Shown: positions 62,001 through 64,000 of the stretch, one piece after another
How the letters are laid out: each line of letters opens with the position of its first letter
Numbering within the stretch: position 1 is the first letter of the stretch
From: a virus
Virus record (IMG/VR): IMGVR_UViG_3300003690_003472
Coordinates: 1 to 64,000 of that record
Length of the DNA: 64,000 nucleotides
Strand: one strand, 5' to 3'
Notes under the pieces: model-generated
What the model saw: only the letters and a program-made list of their open reading frames with translations
Databases searched by the model: none
Told to the model about the DNA's origin: nothing
Program-made: the position numbers and the translations under genes

Positions 62001-64000
62001 ATTTTGGAAGCTATATTTACAACAACCTCTACGTACATTTTGGTATACCAAGGGAAGAAGTGGGCGGTATCAGAACAAATCACATTCCGGTGGACTTTGC
62101 AGGGTTAAATACTCTTATTGTTGAGCCGATAACTAGTTCCGAAAATCATTTGGGATATGATCCAAGCCAGGGTATTGGTTATGATCAGACTGGCGACGCC
62201 CCGCCTTGGGATGATACGCACTATTTTAATAATGATTATATTTATGTTCTGAACAGTGATTCTGATGCTACTCGCCCGGGCGGCGCCGCAGGCTTAAATT
62301 CGTTAATACTCCACCGTCAAGGCCCATATGGTTGGCCATCTTGGAAACAGATTAGAGGCGGACAACATCCTATAATGCGCGCACATAAAAAAGAAAATAT
62401 TCAATCATTTTTAAAAACTACTATTATTGATCCCATACCCACAGACGCTTGGAAAGGAGTACAATTAAAATCTGTATTTAATCAAGTTGAACCCCCTATA
62501 ACTTCAAAATTTAATCCACTTAAACACTCGCTGGTGTATAAGAAATCTAATGATAATTCTCAAAAGCCAATAATAATATGGAACTCTTATGGAAATCAAA
62601 AAGGTCACTTTACCGACCCTCCAGATTTTAATATTTCTGGAATTACCAATATTAATAATTCAAACTTTATACACGTTAATGCTGGCAACGCCTCAAACAC
62701 ACTCAACCAAGCGAATCAAAGAATATTAATTTATGATACTTTAAATAAATTTCTTTTAAAATCTTTTGGAGGCTATATTTCAGGTGCGGCCAATCCAATT
62801 AGCGATATTACAAGTTTAGATATATCGGAAACAATATATCCTCGTGAGCATTATACGTATCTAAGTGGAACCAGATCGCGCCTCGTCTTTTCGAATAATT
62901 TTTGGAGAGATTTGCGCGATGATAGAACTCTTACATCTTCTAATGCTAATTCGCAAGGGAATATATTGGAATACGGGTCATCAATGTGGTCCCTTGATGC
63001 AAGAATTGATTTTGCGACTGCACAACCCAACCCTTCAGATTCTACTGGAAAAGAAGGAGAATTACAAAACAATTATAGTTTATTTTTCGATACAGATTAT
63101 CACGACCTTCAAGCTGGTGCGGCTTATATACGCCATGTACCAGAAAGCGCTTCCGTTGGAATATTATATGCAGGAGATACAAAATGGGAAGCAAATACAC
63201 AAGCCGACGTAAATCCATTTTTTAATTCTTTTGAAGAATTTTCAGAAGACACTAGAAGAGTTGGTAAAGATTATGGGATTATACCTGAATTTAGAATTAG
63301 TGAACATATGGAGTTTTATGTTAAGAATAACCCAAAAGCACCAGAAAATTGGACAGTCGATAATGATGGTTGGCTAACATTAACTGGTTCTTCTCCTTCC
63401 GGAAGTCTTGATAGTTCTTTTTATACCATTTATAGTAATAGTGATTTTATGAAATATTTTGAGCCGATTAGAACTGACTATGAGAACACTGCAGTTCCAA
63501 CCACCTTAACGCTAAAATGTAAAGGTATCACTAAGTTTTTACCTTATGATGGTTTTTATCCAGCAGAACGTACGGTTCAACTAGCTCAAATGTTTAGTCA
63601 GTCTTATGGAGTAGGAACAAAAGATCTCGGTACCGGCATGGCATCAAAGATAGTTTCTTTTACGGGGGAAGAAAATTGGAGAACATTATTAACACCGATA
63701 TTCTCACCAGGAATATTATATAATTCAATTAAATCGGGCATGGCAGTTGATTATCCAATTAGTACCACTAATTTTCCGACTATCCGGATGATTGTCACTG
63801 GATCTTCAGAACTTGGCACAAAAGATGACGGCGACCGTCGTTTAAAAGGAACTTTTTATACAAGAATTCCATTTGAAGCCCTCGCATCACCGGAAGTTTT
63901 CTTAAATGGTAAAAAAATTATTGATCTTGAACCACACCCTTCGGCGTCTATTGATAGTACAGGTTCTTTTTATGAACCAGATGATCCATTATTTAAATAT
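56012..64000 (+). CDS. Giant baseplate/tail protein with LamG-like domains (partial, runs off right edge)
   Basis: ATG at 56012 opens a frame that stays open through the window edge (2663 codons so far). MAMDYKKLYEENQIIL starts the protein. About residues 183-366 form a concanavalin/LamG-like beta sandwich (NTVEFWMKKSDF, SWHHYAFTFKN, GSLDEFRFWKTKR). About 590, IVYIYKTKGTEKSFRNLIHCFG resembles a segment typical of phage tail-tip proteins of the P2 gpI class. A second LamG-like domain lies at about 1336-1540 (FSISAWVYMTD, WVHICATYD, LYINGAAI, FIDETSAFNKELS). The LamG folds suggest carbohydrate binding on the host surface. Confidence 0.75.
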   Translation, partial: MAMDYKKLYEENQIILTNASPEKLKIDAESVEYMREYFKRKDRFVPPVNFSDPKNFARFGSAEKYYIDAIDRIYQTYPYDGSLKERVQWELSSSYFDLYIFDEVYPRTNGYIIFSADGWSSQSDVHEDYGEPTTKEYIFSKGGPNTSKRSKDKGIRDVSGDYSSGYANFWEPKKNRECNLKIGGVDGNTVEFWMKKSDFIPTLTGREVIFDAYTENYISSSLNYGRLTIEMTSSADAAPFRITYMSGTSGFADEIIGSSLTTASVADDSWHHYAFTFKNNPKDTSEIEANFYFDGVCNETILTGSSVDYVSSSVNAIIGALSTAPSGSVGTAAAIGLGWGKLSGSLDEFRFWKTKRTSNQINRYMIEPVGGGTNTDDANTDLGVYYKFNEGITQTASIDENILDYSGRISNGSFVGYGSTARNVGSAMISSGLVDHEFKDPILYNFHPDVQNLREDKKQIGLMHDYSNNASIYHSLPTWITEENGDAEYSPLRNLIQIMGSYFDTISQQIEAISYLKHKNYLSSSFKPYPFADRLLQSIGFTEFPELFSDATALEYFLSRNEKTLFEKKLYDVKNSIYQNIYNNIVYIYKTKGTEKSFRNLIHCFGLGDEIYRINTYGNRVKYRLKDNFKTTSEYKKYVNFTLTGTAEASVFPYSASTNFNSQAAISASNGDNLSYLSFTMENEVFFPIRHSLADSNTTVSTKKGPSRQFRTTVPYITASLFGIHQIDADSAGNDLTWASSDYANFQVQLFKSSDFSKRAKFVLRGTGDSVIGPLELESDYIDDVFDDTRWTFSVSVRPGLFSQSELVSGSNDPNYKVEFYGVEKVIDTVRNEFLITGTLSTTDGQRFMTNPKAPFIGAHRTNFSGTLQEKTDGNMSSTRVWLSYLPTGTLKQHNQDVKNYGTDHPYRSNYLYPTSLTETRVPQIDTLVLNWTFDNITGSDSSGEFLGEDFSSGSTSKQERYGWFGEIVGKQYLPKGIDFPANTSFLINKKYVYSAKKQLPEIINSSDMVNILQDDDRFFNKVDLLRPTNSYLSIEKSMYQTISEEMVKMFSTIKDFNNLIGEPVNKYRDDYKHMSKLRQLFFERVGNTPDLDKYIDFYKWVDITLDTLLGYLVPASGDISDEYGSNVRTMVENHLLQRNKYKWQYPTLEDKTPDIEGNVLGIKELLYNWEFGTPPLPDSPLDQSQDCRWWKERAERTQGDLSSGDSYVDSDRQTILDTIMNETNASAPILAKSSSSGIETYAGSTYAIRKLARPYQFKTDQVDTQKNALTSYQNKNVGFFGPINQFRAGAIYGIIQVDEDDFYSFKDCDDDLELNNGKRKYSFTARSKILREAFLYNDKSLAFPGGAAPWDDHQALISDSDSLSFGADGTIGNEPSFSISAWVYMTDASNFAIFSKAQSTTREYALDTGGSDNLIFRIYDSAHTVYIGVTTFGAFGALTAYENQWVHICATYDASRAYTGMKLYINGAAISTAQSDAGSYTAMHNTGEDAQFGRMYDAQALMTTGFIDETSAFNKELSSAEVLELYNDGVVFDLEESFSAAANLVSWWRMGDKATGTSPDYTIPDQIGSNDVAMSNFDGTSTSGVVNKAAPTVTFEVDDYDDEYKGDKILPFNLYSSSIEGGVNEFIDDNFKEGVDITNLHLDTYSPDYEIPIQSTFTERFVGGHPHRHVYTNFAPDNDTPDTSAERLEGWKLDINSNSLKVLNADYGNANFPRSRFLRDEYAKRPINIKNIQMTTGSDGYIDPDNTTKIGNYTSKYELVMTSGRSINNRYFVKNGGITTSSIDSKTIEGVMEYSLPGALKSDVVRTQVTNNSLTSSARNDYIIVNRFAAPGDPTTMTLAYLDVASQEYSTYNAMTWRNLIVRQDLNEQYTDHTKQFGYFSDTQNSASYALAGETYPGTSGSVNALNYEGSASFHKVNRNSRRVIKLDSSDTYISGTVYDNWFVQHQIPQSDLQYAWITASVINDYTGSALYGFEQPDFSNASLASTDITFCSASDFGSYIYNNLYVHFGIPREEVGGIRTNHIPVDFAGLNTLIVEPITSSENHLGYDPSQGIGYDQTGDAPPWDDTHYFNNDYIYVLNSDSDATRPGGAAGLNSLILHRQGPYGWPSWKQIRGGQHPIMRAHKKENIQSFLKTTIIDPIPTDAWKGVQLKSVFNQVEPPITSKFNPLKHSLVYKKSNDNSQKPIIIWNSYGNQKGHFTDPPDFNISGITNINNSNFIHVNAGNASNTLNQANQRILIYDTLNKFLLKSFGGYISGAANPISDITSLDISETIYPREHYTYLSGTRSRLVFSNNFWRDLRDDRTLTSSNANSQGNILEYGSSMWSLDARIDFATAQPNPSDSTGKEGELQNNYSLFFDTDYHDLQAGAAYIRHVPESASVGILYAGDTKWEANTQADVNPFFNSFEEFSEDTRRVGKDYGIIPEFRISEHMEFYVKNNPKAPENWTVDNDGWLTLTGSSPSGSLDSSFYTIYSNSDFMKYFEPIRTDYENTAVPTTLTLKCKGITKFLPYDGFYPAERTVQLAQMFSQSYGVGTKDLGTGMASKIVSFTGEENWRTLLTPIFSPGILYNSIKSGMAVDYPISTTNFPTIRMIVTGSSELGTKDDGDRRLKGTFYTRIPFEALASPEVFLNGKKIIDLEPHPSASIDSTGSFYEPDDPLFKY

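Noticed and set aside
62865-63212. Plus-strand frame inside the LamG giant gene
   Set aside because: It lies in another frame of an uninterrupted 2663-codon gene and has no RBS; composition is not protein-like.

Overview
The window reads as a segment of a large, AT-rich tailed-phage genome with a contractile tail. The evidence is a gp25-like baseplate wedge protein, a gp6/J-like wedge protein, an amidase-bearing hub protein, several giant virion proteins, a gp55-like late sigma factor, a PIN-PhoH ATPase and a phage-borne tmRNA. The host is probably a Gram-negative bacterium. A lipoprotein signal is encoded, Shine-Dalgarno sites are purine-rich, the clearest promoter is close to the sigma-70 consensus, and the tmRNA is one-piece with a tag ending YALAA. 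Lineage and host cannot be fixed from this sequence alone. Almost every gene is on the plus strand and packed head to tail with short start/stop overlaps, so long translationally coupled operons are likely.

Layout. (1) 1-8170: the end of one gene and five mostly acidic phage proteins. These include a DUF7178-like protein, a zinc-protease/SAP/basic-tail protein, and a fusion of a ligase-like adenylation domain with a HIGH-type nucleotidyltransferase. (2) 8170-9250: a Fis-like HTH protein, a near-consensus promoter, about 200 nt of structured non-coding sequence, and a complete tmRNA. (3) 9250-16220: accessory genes, namely an archaeal-type (type II) GAPDH homologue, two minus-strand secreted proteins (one a trypsin-like lipoprotein), PIN-PhoH, a DoxX-like membrane protein, a lethal-factor-like metalloprotease and a Cas4-like nuclease. 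(4) 16236-38367: an island of about 25 sugar and glycan genes. (5) 38364-40369: small genes, including a zinc ribbon, a one-TM protein and the gp55-like sigma factor. (6) 40370-64000: the baseplate/tail module, running off the right edge inside a LamG-containing giant protein.

How the island could work. GDP-mannose 4,6-dehydratase (36543), a PLP enzyme with His in place of the catalytic Lys (23180, ColD-like 3-dehydratase) and a GDP-fucose-synthase/ColC-like reductase (25126) form a possible GDP-L-colitose route. A NeuB-like synthase (28177), a CMP-nonulosonate cytidylyltransferase (28997) and a GT29-like sialyltransferase (27315) form a possible synthesis-activation-transfer set for a sialic-acid-like sugar. 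Around them lie five or six glycosyltransferases, methyltransferases, a second divergent NeuB-like protein, SDRs, a TIM-barrel isomerase, a VOC protein, a cupin and a HAD phosphatase. I infer that the phage makes its own surface glycan, to decorate either the virion or the host envelope. The other items most worth checking are the structured RNA before the tmRNA, the type II GAPDH, the ligase-nucleotidyltransferase fusion and the minus-strand secreted pair.
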